A stretch of 32,217 bases of DNA, taken from NCBI RefSeq assembly GCF_001598555.1, contig NZ_BCZE01000080.1:1-32217 (forward strand), given 5' to 3'. Origin of the DNA: Novosphingobium rosa NBRC 15208. Lineage in GTDB: Bacteria > Pseudomonadota > Alphaproteobacteria > Sphingomonadales > Sphingomonadaceae. Shown piece by piece: positions 1-8,556 of this stretch (position 1 is its first letter; each line of letters opens with the position of its first letter). The notes below the pieces were generated by a model, which was given only the letters and a program-made list of their open reading frames with translations, was not told where the DNA came from and did not search any database. The translations under genes and the position numbers were made by a program.

Positions 1-119
1 AGTCATCATCCACCCCTCGGCATGGCCATCTGCTCGGGCAGCGGGATACCTCCCGCCTCTCATCGCCGTGGCGACTGCACGTAATCGGCAGCCATGTCCA
101 CGCCTTTAGGATAAAGCGA
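1..119. other. Left-edge non-coding stretch
   Basis: No open frame with a start, ribosome binding site and coding character was found in these bases. They lie downstream of the leftward membrane-protein gene that ends at 120. No hairpin followed by a T-tract was recognised, so no terminator is called. The window edge may cut off a neighbouring gene. Confidence 0.4.
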
Positions 120-1637
120 TCAGCGCGGCGCTGGCAATCCTGGTTTAACAACAACAGGTTTCAGACGCGCCAGCAGGCTATGCTCGCCGCGCCACACCAC
201 CTGCGCACCCGGCGGCAGGCTGGCGGGCTCTTTCGCGCCGACATACCAAAGCCAGTCCGCCTGCCGCGCCGGAACGAAACTGGCCAGCTCCACCGGCTGG
301 GTCGACAGCTGGAAGATGCGCTGCGAGGGATCGATAAAGCCGGGCCCACCCTGCCTGAGCGAAAGCATATGCACATGGGCCAGCGCAAAATTGGTGTTGA
401 TCAGCGCGTGTTTGCGGATCACCGCATAGCCGCCGATATGCTCGAAAGGGTTGAGCCGCCAGGCGTCACCCGGCACCAGCACCGCATTGGCCACGCGCGC
501 GCCATCGGGCAGATGGTCGAGCGCCTGAAGCATCTTTTCCATTTCGAGCGAATCGGCCTGCCAGCTCACGGTGGTGACCGCCAGCCGCACCAGATACAGC
601 GCCGGAGCCAGCGCCACCGTCCATTTCGGCGCCCCCGTGCAATCGATCGCCAGACAGGCCAGCATCAGTCCGGAGGTCACCAGCCGGTAATCGGCGTAAT
701 CCCCATTCGAGATATGGCGCGGCACCGCCAGCGAAAGCACCAGCAGCGCCGCGGTGGACCAGCCCAGCCGCCCATCGATCCGGCGATACCTGGTGGCGAT
801 GCCGATCACCGCCAGCACCGCCACCAGCCCGGCAAAATCGAGCGGATAGGCGGTGTCCCGCATGGCCTTGAACCAGATTGCCAACTTGTAGGTCAGCAGC
901 GGCTCGCCATAGGAGAAACTGCCCTGCGTGCCGCCGGGCAGCAGCATCAGCGTCACAGGGGCCAGCAAGGGCCAGGGCCGGACAAAGGCGCGCCACCAGT
1001 CGCCGCTGCGGTGAAGCGCATGCCATTCGAAACCGAAGATCATCACCCCCAGCATCCCCCAGGCCGAGAGATGGCACAGCCACACCACCAGCCCCGCCGG
1101 AATGAACAACGCCGCCCGCCACCTGCGCCCCGCCAGCACCACCCATAAGGCAAAAGCCAGCAGCGCCAGCGCCTGACCCAGCGCGAAATTGAGCAGCCCC
1201 GTCAGCATCATCGGCGACCAGATGAAGGCCATCGCCAGCAGGGAAGCGCCCGTCACCCGCCGCCTCAGCGCATAATCGACCGCGATCAGCCCCAGCCCGG
1301 TCAGCGGCGGGATCAGCCCGGCCATCACCCGCCCACCGTTTTCCAGCCCGAAAAGCGCGGCCAGCGGACGGATCAGCAGATCCGCGCCGACATTGCCCGT
1401 CCATTGCCAGTGGAAGCTGTAATAGCGCGCCAGCGCCGGCGTGCGCCCGCCATCGATCATCACGCCGTAGCGCGCCAGATGGGCCGGATAGTCGCTCATC
1501 TGGGGATAGCGGGCCACCAGCACCGGCAGCGCGGACAGCAGCGCCAGAAGCATCGCGGCCCACAGCAGCGTGTCGTTGCCAGCCACGGATCGGGGGCGCG
1601 CGAGCGCGGCAGAGGGTTGAAATCTCGCTTCCATCAT
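120..1637 (-). CDS. Polytopic inner-membrane protein, possibly GT-C-like
   Basis: This is a protein of about 505 residues with many hydrophobic segments spread over most of its length and a soluble C-terminal part of roughly 130 residues. After the first membrane segment there is a polar loop containing PQMSDYPAHLAR. An acidic loop at this place is reminiscent of GT-C glycosyltransferases (PMT/ArnT-like), but that is inference and no specific family is recognised. The frame is open upstream to 1805, but that extension has low-complexity Arg/Pro content and would overlap the divergent gene. I chose the ATG ATG pair at 1637/1634, just before the first hydrophobic segment; no good Shine-Dalgarno sequence decides between them. 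Its neighbour on the plus strand is divergent, so the roughly 97 bp between them should hold promoters for both. Confidence 0.6.
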   Translation of the reverse strand: MMEARFQPSAALARPRSVAGNDTLLWAAMLLALLSALPVLVARYPQMSDYPAHLARYGVMIDGGRTPALARYYSFHWQWTGNVGADLLIRPLAALFGLENGGRVMAGLIPPLTGLGLIAVDYALRRRVTGASLLAMAFIWSPMMLTGLLNFALGQALALLAFALWVVLAGRRWRAALFIPAGLVVWLCHLSAWGMLGVMIFGFEWHALHRSGDWWRAFVRPWPLLAPVTLMLLPGGTQGSFSYGEPLLTYKLAIWFKAMRDTAYPLDFAGLVAVLAVIGIATRYRRIDGRLGWSTAALLVLSLAVPRHISNGDYADYRLVTSGLMLACLAIDCTGAPKWTVALAPALYLVRLAVTTVSWQADSLEMEKMLQALDHLPDGARVANAVLVPGDAWRLNPFEHIGGYAVIRKHALINTNFALAHVHMLSLRQGGPGFIDPSQRIFQLSTQPVELASFVPARQADWLWYVGAKEPASLPPGAQVVWRGEHSLLARLKPVVVKPGLPAPR

Positions 1638-1734
1638 GGCGTGACTGGCATCATCCCCGCGGCGCGACAAGATGGCGCGGTTGATCCCCGGCCCCTCAGC
1701 GGATAATCGGGGGCCTTGGGGCCGCGATCCGGCC

Positions 1735-2217
1735 ATGGCGTCAGGCAGGGGGCTGCGGACAATCGTGTTTCCAATCACCGGTCTGCGCCTGCTGCTGCCG
1801 GCCATCGTGCCCTCATGGCGGTTTTTCGATGCGGTGAGCGCCAGTCCGCGCCTCGATTACGCCCTGCTGCCCGGCGAGAACGCCATGGCGCAGCAATGGC
1901 ATGCCTTCCGCCCTCGCCCCGCCGTGCTGCCGGTGGGAACGATGCTGCGGCGCCTGTTCTGGAACCCGGATTGGAACGAGAGCCTGTTTCTGGTCAGCCT
2001 GTCCGAACGGTTGATGCATGCGGCCTCGCCCGAGGCCGTCGCGCATAGCCAGCGCGAATTGCTGCTGCGGGTGGCGCGGCATCTGGATCGCGATGGCCTG
2101 GCCTATCGCGGCGACTGCCTGCAGATCCGCCTGCGCCTCGTCACCCGTGAGGAGCGCGAGGGCGAGATCATCTACCTTTCCGCGCCCTGCCCGATCAACG
2201 GATTGCTGGAAGCATGA
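1735..2217 (+). CDS. Conserved-looking hypothetical protein coupled to HTTM-like gene
   Basis: The product is a soluble protein of about 160 residues with no membrane segment of convincing length. Its N-terminal part is hydrophobic and aromatic (a PSWRFFDAVS stretch) and is followed by a charged region rich in Arg and Leu. I do not recognise the family. Its stop overlaps the ATG of the next gene by 4 bp, so the two are very likely translationally coupled and may act together. Small soluble partners next to HTTM-domain proteins are something I recall only loosely. I chose the start at 1735; the frame is open to 1672 but that would intrude on the divergent gene. The ribosome binding site is weak. 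Confidence 0.6.
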   Translation: MASGRGLRTIVFPITGLRLLLPAIVPSWRFFDAVSASPRLDYALLPGENAMAQQWHAFRPRPAVLPVGTMLRRLFWNPDWNESLFLVSLSERLMHAASPEAVAHSQRELLLRVARHLDRDGLAYRGDCLQIRLRLVTREEREGEIIYLSAPCPINGLLEA

Positions 2218-2921
2218 TGCTGGAGCGCGCCCTCGATCTCACCGGCGGCATGATGGCGCTGGCCTTTGTCCAGCAGAGTCTGGAGCATCTGCGCCCCGCC
2301 GTCCGCCCGCAGGAACGGCTGCTGTTTGCGCCAAGGCTGATCCTGTCGCTCCTGCTGCTGGCGGCCAGCCTGGGCGTGACGATCCCGGGCCTGACGCCCG
2401 GCGTGCTGACTCTGGCGCTGGTGGTCAACCACCTGCTGATCCTGCCCTTCTTCAATGGCCCCTACAATGGCGGAGCCGACCGCATGAGCCTGCTGATGCT
2501 GCTGTGCCTCACCGCCGCCTTCAACCTGCCCACATGGCGCGAACTCGCTTTCGGCTATCTGGGGGCGCAGTTGCTGCTTTCCTACTTCATGTCGGGCTGG
2601 GTCAAGGTGGTGAACAGGGACTGGCGCAGCGGGCAGGCGCTGCGCGACGTGTTCCTGTTCTCCGCCTATCCCGCCGGGGAGAACATCCGCCGCTGGGCCG
2701 ACAAGCGCCGCCTGCTGCTGGCGATGGGCTGGGGCGTGATGGGCTTCGAACTGGCTTTTCCGCTGGCGTTTCTCTCGCGCCCCACGCTGATTGCCGGGCT
2801 GGCGATTGCGGCGCTGTTCCATGGCGCCAATGCCTGCCTGCTGGGGCTCAACCGCTTTTTCTGGATCTGGATCTGCGCCTATCCTGCCATCCTGTGGTTG
2901 CAGGAGCGCCTGCTGGCCTGA
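2214..2921 (+). CDS. HTTM-like (VKG-carboxylase-related) membrane protein
   Basis: The 235-residue protein has about six hydrophobic segments. Several features resemble the HTTM domain (horizontally transferred transmembrane domain, related to vitamin-K-dependent gamma-carboxylase). These are a central FNGPYNGGADRMSLL motif, SGWVKVVNRDWRSGQALRDV after the next helix, and a C-terminal FHGANACLLGLNRFFW segment. The family assignment rests on these motifs by eye, and bacterial members have no settled function. The start overlaps the upstream stop (ATGA), with a second in-frame ATG at 2217. The gene ends directly against the convergent minus-strand gene at 2922, with no intergenic base between the stop codons. 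Confidence 0.6.
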   Translation: MMLERALDLTGGMMALAFVQQSLEHLRPAVRPQERLLFAPRLILSLLLLAASLGVTIPGLTPGVLTLALVVNHLLILPFFNGPYNGGADRMSLLMLLCLTAAFNLPTWRELAFGYLGAQLLLSYFMSGWVKVVNRDWRSGQALRDVFLFSAYPAGENIRRWADKRRLLLAMGWGVMGFELAFPLAFLSRPTLIAGLAIAALFHGANACLLGLNRFFWIWICAYPAILWLQERLLA

Positions 2922-3584
2922 TCAGCGGAAACGGTATTCCGCCACAGTCTTCACGATCTGGCCATTCGCGTCGACGATCCCGATGCCGATCCCTTCCACC
3001 TGCCCCCTGGCTTCGGGCCTGCTCTGCTCAGCCTCGGCCACAAAGGCGCCGAGGCCGGGGTTGGTCTCATTGGCCAGCAGCGTCAGATGCGGCTCGAACT
3101 GGGCGAAGACGTTGGGCGAGCCATAGCGCTCGAAAGCGGGCAGCTTGGCGGGATAGTCCTTCATCCAGCCCGGCGGTGAGACGGTGTGATCGCGCAAGGG
3201 TTCCGCCGCCAGAGTCACCTGATCGGCCAGCCTCTGCAGATCGGGGCTGCGCTGCACCTTCAGGAACAGCCAGTTCGACACGGTGCGCTCGGCGCCGCCG
3301 ACGGTCAGCGGGAAGCGCTTGCCGCTTTTCGCCAACCGGGCGATGGCCGCCTTCAGCGCAGGCGTCGCGCTGGAGGGATATTGCGTGAGATAGAGCGTGG
3401 CATGCACCGCATGGCCCTGCGCATAGAAGGTCTTCATGCCGCGCTTGCCCAGTTTCTCGCTGGCCTGCGCCACCGCCTCGACCACCGGGCGCGAGGGGAT
3501 TGCGTAGATATCGATGCTCACCGTATCCCCGGCATGGGCAGGCACAGTCGTGGCGATCAGGGCGCAGAGAGCATAACGCAGCAT
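2922..3584 (-). CDS. Secreted 2H phosphoesterase (2'-5' RNA ligase-like)
   Basis: The 220-residue protein begins with a typical Sec signal peptide (residues 1-18, ending PAHA before GDT), so it should be exported. Two H-x-T motifs, HAT at residues 61-63 and HLT at 166-168, are about 100 residues apart. This is the signature of the 2H phosphoesterase superfamily (LigT/ThpR-like), whose members cut cyclic phosphodiester bonds in nucleotides and RNA ends. An exported member is unusual, since ThpR-type enzymes are cytoplasmic, so the substrate is unknown. I chose the ATG at 3584 because it starts right at the signal peptide. An in-frame ATG at 3614 would add ten residues, and neither has a good Shine-Dalgarno sequence. 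Confidence 0.65.
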   Translation of the reverse strand: MLRYALCALIATTVPAHAGDTVSIDIYAIPSRPVVEAVAQASEKLGKRGMKTFYAQGHAVHATLYLTQYPSSATPALKAAIARLAKSGKRFPLTVGGAERTVSNWLFLKVQRSPDLQRLADQVTLAAEPLRDHTVSPPGWMKDYPAKLPAFERYGSPNVFAQFEPHLTLLANETNPGLGAFVAEAEQSRPEARGQVEGIGIGIVDANGQIVKTVAEYRFR

Positions 3585-3718
3585 CGTGAGGGTCTTTCGG
3601 GCAGCCGAGTCCATGGGCCGAGGCGATAGGCCCTGCCCCTGCGGCATAGCAAGAGCCTTGGGCGTTGCGCATCCCCGCGCGACAAGGCAGCATGGCCCGA
3701 ATGTTTGAGGAGGCTGGG

Positions 3719-4384
3719 ATGGGACGTGTCAGAGTCGCAGGGTTTTCGCTGTCCCTCGACGGATTTGGAGCAGGCCCGGAACAAAGCCTCGAAGCCCCGC
3801 TGGGCCAGCGCGGGCCAGAGATCTTCCAGTGGTTCTTCGGCACGAAAACCTTCCGCGCCATGCATGGTCAGGCGGGGCATGGTCAGGAAGGCGGCGCGGA
3901 CGGCATCGACGAAACCTTCGCCCATCGCGCGATGGACGGCTTCGGCGCCTTTATTCTGGGCCGCAACATGTTCGGCCCGGTGCGCGGGGACTGGCCGGAC
4001 GACAGCTGGAAAGGCTGGTGGGGAGACAATCCGCCCTATCACGCCCCCACCTTCATCCTGACCAACCATGCCCGCGATCCCATCCCCATGGAGGGCGGCA
4101 CCACCTTCCATTTCGTGACCGGCGGCATCCATGAAGCGCTGGACCTTGCGCGTGAGGCGGCAGGCGATCTGGATGTGAAGATCGGCGGCGGCGTTGCGAC
4201 AGTGCGGCAATATCTGCAGGAAGGGCTGATCGACGAATTGCATTTCGCGCTCTCCCCCGTGCTGCTGGGCCGCGGCGAGGCGATGTTCACGGGGCTGGAC
4301 CTGTCGGCGCTGGGCTATCGCGTCACCAGCTCCACGCCATCGGAGCTGGCGACGCATATCGTGATCGAGCGCCAGAAGGCCTGA
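3719..4384 (+). CDS. Dihydrofolate reductase-fold protein (RibD C-terminal family)
   Basis: The 221-residue protein starts RVAGFSLSLDGFGAG and carries FILGRNMFGPVRG, a central FVTGGIHEAL segment, KIGGGVATVRQYLQ and DELHFALSPVLLGRGE. This arrangement is that of small RibD_C/YyaP-type reductases that bind NAD(P)H with a dihydrofolate-reductase fold. Their physiological substrates are mostly unknown, so no reaction is claimed. The start is fixed by a GAGGAGG ribosome binding site at 3707-3713, five bases before the ATG; the frame is open further upstream to a TTG at 3665 but without such support. It is divergent from the 2H phosphoesterase gene. Confidence 0.85.
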   Translation: MGRVRVAGFSLSLDGFGAGPEQSLEAPLGQRGPEIFQWFFGTKTFRAMHGQAGHGQEGGADGIDETFAHRAMDGFGAFILGRNMFGPVRGDWPDDSWKGWWGDNPPYHAPTFILTNHARDPIPMEGGTTFHFVTGGIHEALDLAREAAGDLDVKIGGGVATVRQYLQEGLIDELHFALSPVLLGRGEAMFTGLDLSALGYRVTSSTPSELATHIVIERQKA

Positions 4385-4460
4385 GCGGACTTTGCCTGCG
4401 CCGGGCCGGGGGAAAACCGCCCTGCCCTGATAACCGGCTGTTCCGGGATGAAGATACGCC

Positions 4461-4865
4461 ATGGCTTTCATGCATGACAGGCCGAAGGATCGGACCATTG
4501 ATCTTGAGGCGGGCCTCTATTTGGAAGCCGTTCGGCGCGATCCGCGCCTGGCTCGCCACCACACGCTTTACCTCTGGGAATCTGAGGAACAGCCAGTCTT
4601 CGGATGCTTGCTGACAGAGAAAGAGCATGTCGACGATGGCGGGCACATCGCCTTCATCGAAGGCCACATCTTCAATATCAGGCTGCCCGTGGATGCGGCA
4701 ATGCGCGATCACGTTGTCCGCAAATATGGCAAGTCCTGGGCGATTGAAAAGACAAAAGAGCTTTTTCTTCAAAGGGAAACGTTGAGGCGGCCCAGCATCG
4801 TCATCAGAATTCCGATACAATTCACCATCGACCTTCAGGACGGCGAGCCTGGCAGCGCGTGGTGA
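4461..4865 (+). CDS. Hypothetical protein, 134 residues
   Basis: I do not recognise this protein. It is soluble and charged, with no signal peptide or membrane segment, and begins MAFMHDRPKDRTIDLEAG. Codon use is unlike its neighbours: AGG, AGA, ATA, CTT and AAA codons appear and overall GC is visibly lower, which suggests later acquisition or weak selection. The reading frame has no internal stops. The long antisense frame over the same bases was rejected because it also runs into the end of the RibD-like gene. A second in-frame ATG lies at 4470. The gene follows the RibD-like gene by 76 bp on the same strand and could be co-transcribed. Confidence 0.5.
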   Translation: MAFMHDRPKDRTIDLEAGLYLEAVRRDPRLARHHTLYLWESEEQPVFGCLLTEKEHVDDGGHIAFIEGHIFNIRLPVDAAMRDHVVRKYGKSWAIEKTKELFLQRETLRRPSIVIRIPIQFTIDLQDGEPGSAW

Positions 4866-4909
4866 TGCCAAACCGCGTCCAGATCAATTGATGCCCATAC
4901 AGGGCGCGC

Positions 4910-6208
4910 TCATCCAAGCGCGGGCTGAATGGTGGCGCGGTTCTGCCCGAAGCCGATGGATACGAAACCCTCGCGATGCGCATGGGCGGTGAGGATCACC
5001 TCGTCGCCATCTTCGAGGAAGCAGCGTTGCTCGCCGCCGGGCAGGTCGATGGGCACGCCGCCCCCCTGCGAGAGTTCCAGCAGGCTCCCCGAAGCCTCAC
5101 GCGCGGCGCCCGAGATCGTGCCCGATCCCAGCAGATCGCCAGTGTACAGATCGCAGCCGCCCGAGGTGTGATGAGCCACCATCTGCGCCATGGTCCAATA
5201 CATATCGCTCGAGGCGCTGCGGCTGAGAGCAAATTCGGGCAGGCCCTGATCGCGCATCGCCTGCGTGCGGATCGCCACCTGAAGATCGAGTGAAAACTGG
5301 CCCGCGCGCTGATCCTGCTCGTCCCAGAGGTAGGGCAGCGGCGCCGGATCGCCTTCGGGCCGCGCGGGCTGGGCGATGCGAAAGGGCGCCAGAGCCTCCA
5401 TCGTCACCACCCAGGGCGAGACGGTGGAATGGAAATTCTTGGCCAGAAACGGCCCGAGCGGCTGATACTCCCAGGCCTGCACATCGCGCGCGGACCAGTC
5501 GTTGAGCAGGCAGAGACCGGCGATATGCTGCGCAGCATTCGCCATGGGGATGGGTTCGCCAAGCTGGTTGCCCTGCCCGATCCACAGGCCCAGCTCCAGC
5601 TCGTAATCGAGACGGGCGGTGGGCGCGAAGATGGGCGCCGCGGCATCGGGCGCCTTGCGCTGCCCCTTGGGCCGCCGCACATCCACGCCCGAGGGACGGA
5701 TCGAGGAAGCCCGGCCATGATAGGCGATGGGCACATGTTTGTAATTGGGCAGCAGCGGGTTGTCTGGCCGAAACAGCTTGCCGACATTGGTGGCATGGTT
5801 CAGCCCGACATAGAAATCGGTGTAGTCACCGATGGCGAAGGGCAGATGCAGGGTGCAGTCGGCCATCGGGATCAGAGCTGGCTCGATCCTGCCGCGATGC
5901 TGCGGGTCCGACAGCAAGCCCGAGAGTGCGTGGCGCAGATCGCGCCGCACATCGGCATCAAGGGCGAACAGGGCGTTGAGGGTGCTGGCCTGCGAAGCCT
6001 GATGCACTTTGGCAGGCTGCAGATCAGCGATGGCCAACAGATCGAGCGCATGATCGCCAATCGCCACCGCCGGGCGCTTGCCCTTGTCGCGGCAGGAGAT
6101 GATCCCGAAAGGCAGGTTCTGGACCGGAAACTCGCTATGGCCATCCGCGCCGGGCACCCAGCTGCAGCGCGCCGGATCGTGGGTTTCGTCAATCGTGAAC
6201 ATCGTCAT
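4910..6208 (-). CDS. fahA: Fumarylacetoacetase
   Basis: This enzyme hydrolyses fumarylacetoacetate to fumarate and acetoacetate, the last step of homogentisate degradation. The 432-residue length matches the family. The metal and catalytic residues are visible: Asp131 and His138 in DFYVGLNHATNVG, Glu203 and Glu205 in DYELELG, and Asp237 in LLNDWSARD. The conserved AKNFHSTVSPWVV stretch follows at about 256-268. The ATG overlaps the hmgA stop by 4 bp, which supports the start at 6208 over the second ATG at 6202. It is the last gene of the phhA-hppD-hmgA-fahA operon. No clear intrinsic terminator was seen downstream. Confidence 0.96.
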   Translation of the reverse strand: MTMFTIDETHDPARCSWVPGADGHSEFPVQNLPFGIISCRDKGKRPAVAIGDHALDLLAIADLQPAKVHQASQASTLNALFALDADVRRDLRHALSGLLSDPQHRGRIEPALIPMADCTLHLPFAIGDYTDFYVGLNHATNVGKLFRPDNPLLPNYKHVPIAYHGRASSIRPSGVDVRRPKGQRKAPDAAAPIFAPTARLDYELELGLWIGQGNQLGEPIPMANAAQHIAGLCLLNDWSARDVQAWEYQPLGPFLAKNFHSTVSPWVVTMEALAPFRIAQPARPEGDPAPLPYLWDEQDQRAGQFSLDLQVAIRTQAMRDQGLPEFALSRSASSDMYWTMAQMVAHHTSGGCDLYTGDLLGSGTISGAAREASGSLLELSQGGGVPIDLPGGEQRCFLEDGDEVILTAHAHREGFVSIGFGQNRATIQPALG

Positions 6209-7497
6209 TCGGGAAGGCTCGCCTTGGTGAAGCCGGACCAGGCTTCGTCATAATCGCTTTGCAGCAGCGGGGTTTCCATCGCCCAGCGCGTGGGGCGGAT
6301 GACATGGCGGCTCTCAACCATGAAAGCCATGGTATTTTCGATACGCTGGGGCTTGAGATCGGCGGAGACGGCCTTGTCATAGCTCGCCTTGTCAGGCCCA
6401 TGGCCGTTCATGCAATTGTGAAGCGAGGCGCCGCCCGGCACGAAACCGCCCTGCTTGGCGTCATAGGCGCCCTCGATCAGGCCCATGAATTCGCTCATCA
6501 CATTGCGGTGGAACCATGGCGGGCGGAACGTATCCTCGGCCACCATCCAGCGCGGCGGGAAGATCACGAAGTCCACATTGGCGGTGCCCGGCGTCTCCGA
6601 CGGGCTGGTCAGCACGGTGAAGATCGACGGGTCCGGATGATCGAAGCTGACGGTGTTGATCGTGTTGAAACGCCGCAGATCATAGCGACACGGCGCCAGA
6701 TTGCCGTGCCATGCCACCCCATCGAAGGGCGAGTGGTCCAGCGTGGTGGCCCATAAGCCGCCCTGAAACTTCTGGATGATTTCAGTGGATTCGTCGCGAT
6801 CTTCGAACCATGCTTCGGGCGTTTCGAAATCGCGCGGATTGGCGAGGCCATTGGCGCCGATCGGCCCGAGATCGGGCAGGCGGAAGGGCGCGCCATAGTT
6901 CTCGCAGATATAGCCGCGCACCGGGCCTTCCACCTCGACGCGGAAGCGCACCCCGCGCGGGATCAGCGCCAGATGCAGCGGCGCAACCTCCATCACGCCC
7001 AGTTCGGTGACGATGCGCAAGCTGCCCTGTTGAGGCAGGATCAGCATCTCGCCATCGGCGTTGAAGAAGGCGCGCCGCTCCATCGAGCGGTTGGAGGCAT
7101 AGAGATGGATCGCGCAGCCACTGGCGCTCGCCATATCGCCGTTACCGCCGCAGGTGGTGAGGCCGTCGATAAAGTCGGTCGGCTGATCCGGCATGGGCAG
7201 CGGGTCCCAGCGCAGCCGGTTGGGACTGACGGGGGCCTGCATGAAGGGCGCGCTGCCGATCAACGCCCCGCCCGCATAGGGCTGGAACGGCTTATGCTGC
7301 GCAGCAGGGCGCAGGCGGTAAAGCCAGGTCCGGCGGTTTTCGCTGCGCGGCGCGGTAAAGGCCGTGCCCGACAGCTGCTCGGCATAGAGGCCATAGGGCA
7401 CATGCTGCGGGGCATTGCGCCCCACAGGCAGAGCGCCCGCCACGGCCTCGCTGGCGAAATGGTTGCCAAAGCCGGTGAGATAGGCCGGATCGCCCAT
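6205..7497 (-). CDS. hmgA: Homogentisate 1,2-dioxygenase
   Basis: This non-haem Fe(II) dioxygenase opens the homogentisate ring to maleylacetoacetate. The 430-residue protein begins with LTGFGNHFASEAVAGALP, typical for the family. The iron ligands are His330 and Glu336 in WFHRNVMSEFMGL and His366 in NCMNGHGPD, in the same spacing as the characterised enzymes. A ribosome binding site, AAGGAGAG, lies just upstream of the ATG in the 12-bp gap after hppD. Its 3' end overlaps fahA by 4 bp. The isomerase that should act on its product (maiA) is not in the operon or anywhere else in the window. Confidence 0.97.
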   Translation of the reverse strand: MGDPAYLTGFGNHFASEAVAGALPVGRNAPQHVPYGLYAEQLSGTAFTAPRSENRRTWLYRLRPAAQHKPFQPYAGGALIGSAPFMQAPVSPNRLRWDPLPMPDQPTDFIDGLTTCGGNGDMASASGCAIHLYASNRSMERRAFFNADGEMLILPQQGSLRIVTELGVMEVAPLHLALIPRGVRFRVEVEGPVRGYICENYGAPFRLPDLGPIGANGLANPRDFETPEAWFEDRDESTEIIQKFQGGLWATTLDHSPFDGVAWHGNLAPCRYDLRRFNTINTVSFDHPDPSIFTVLTSPSETPGTANVDFVIFPPRWMVAEDTFRPPWFHRNVMSEFMGLIEGAYDAKQGGFVPGGASLHNCMNGHGPDKASYDKAVSADLKPQRIENTMAFMVESRHVIRPTRWAMETPLLQSDYDEAWSGFTKASLPE

Positions 7498-7509
7498 GCC
7501 GCGCTCTCC

Positions 7510-8556
7510 TTATTGGCCGACGGTGATAACACCCCGGCGGATCTGGTCCAGCTCGATCGATTCATAGAGCGCCTGGAAATTGCCGTTGCCGAAGCCCTCA
7601 TTGCCCTTGCGCTGGATGATCTCGAAGAAGATCGGGCCGAACATGGTTTCCGTGAAGATCTGCAGCAAAATGCCCTCGTCACCCACATTGCCGTCGATCA
7701 GGATGCGGTTCTTTTTCAGGCGCTCCAGATCCTCGCCGTGGCCGGGAACGCGCTGGTCGACCAGCTCGTAATAGGTCTCGATCGTGTCTTGCAGCAACAC
7801 GCCATTGGCGCGCAGCTTTTCGACCGTGGCATAGATATCCTGCGTGGTCAGCGCCAGATGCTGGATGCCCTCGCCATGGTATTCGCGGATGAACTCCTCG
7901 ATCTGGCTCTGGTCGTCCTGGCTTTCGTTGAGCGGGATGCGAATGGCGCGATCCGGCGCGATCATCGCCTGACTGAACAGACCCGTGGCCTGTCCCTTGA
8001 TGTCGAAGAACTTCTGCTCCTCAAAGCCGAACAGCCTGGCGTAAAACTCCGACCAGACACGCATCTGCCCGCGACGGACATTATGCGTGAGGTGATCGAG
8101 CACATCGAGCCCGACCGAATTCTTCTGCGCCTCTTCCTGCCATCCGGGCACCTGATCCCAATCGGCGAAAGGATCGTGATCGACCATATAGAGCAGCGAT
8201 CCGCCAATGCCCTCGATGGCCCTGGCGCCCGGCAGGGCCGAGTCCGACGTGTCAGCATCCGTTGCGCCCCGCTCCAGCGCCATGCCATGGGCCTGTTCGG
8301 CGCTCTTCACCCGAAAGCCCATGCCATTGGCAGAGGGGCCATGCAGCTGGCGGAAGGTTGCCGCCTGACCTTGCGGCAAAGAGTTGAGGACAAAGGCGAT
8401 CCTCCCCTGCCGGTAGAGTTCCAGCGCACCATCGCGTCCACGCGCCGCCAGCGTAAATCCAAGCTGGCGCAACTGCCCCGCCATCACATCAGGTTCAGGC
8501 GAGGTGAACTCGCAAAAGGCGAAGCCGTCGAGGCCGAGAGGATTGTCCTGAGTCAT
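7510..8556 (-). CDS. hppD: 4-Hydroxyphenylpyruvate dioxygenase
   Basis: This Fe(II) enzyme converts 4-hydroxyphenylpyruvate to homogentisate. The 348-residue length is close to the bacterial type. The iron ligands are His155 in LDHLTHNVRRG, His233 in GIQHLALTTQD and Glu312 in GPIFFEIIQRKG. The conserved C-terminal segment GFGNGNFQALYESIELDQ follows. The start codon overlaps the phhA stop (ATGA, 4 bp). The product feeds hmgA directly downstream. Confidence 0.97.
   Translation of the reverse strand: MTQDNPLGLDGFAFCEFTSPEPDVMAGQLRQLGFTLAARGRDGALELYRQGRIAFVLNSLPQGQAATFRQLHGPSANGMGFRVKSAEQAHGMALERGATDADTSDSALPGARAIEGIGGSLLYMVDHDPFADWDQVPGWQEEAQKNSVGLDVLDHLTHNVRRGQMRVWSEFYARLFGFEEQKFFDIKGQATGLFSQAMIAPDRAIRIPLNESQDDQSQIEEFIREYHGEGIQHLALTTQDIYATVEKLRANGVLLQDTIETYYELVDQRVPGHGEDLERLKKNRILIDGNVGDEGILLQIFTETMFGPIFFEIIQRKGNEGFGNGNFQALYESIELDQIRRGVITVGQ

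Noticed and set aside
180..1148. 322-residue plus-strand open frame
   Set aside because: It is antisense to the membrane-protein gene and is rich in His, Gln, Arg and Pro, the usual look of a shadow frame in GC-rich DNA.
4323..4871. 182-residue minus-strand open frame
   Set aside because: It runs antisense through the orphan gene and into the 3' end of the RibD-like gene; the plus-strand frames have better starts and protein character.
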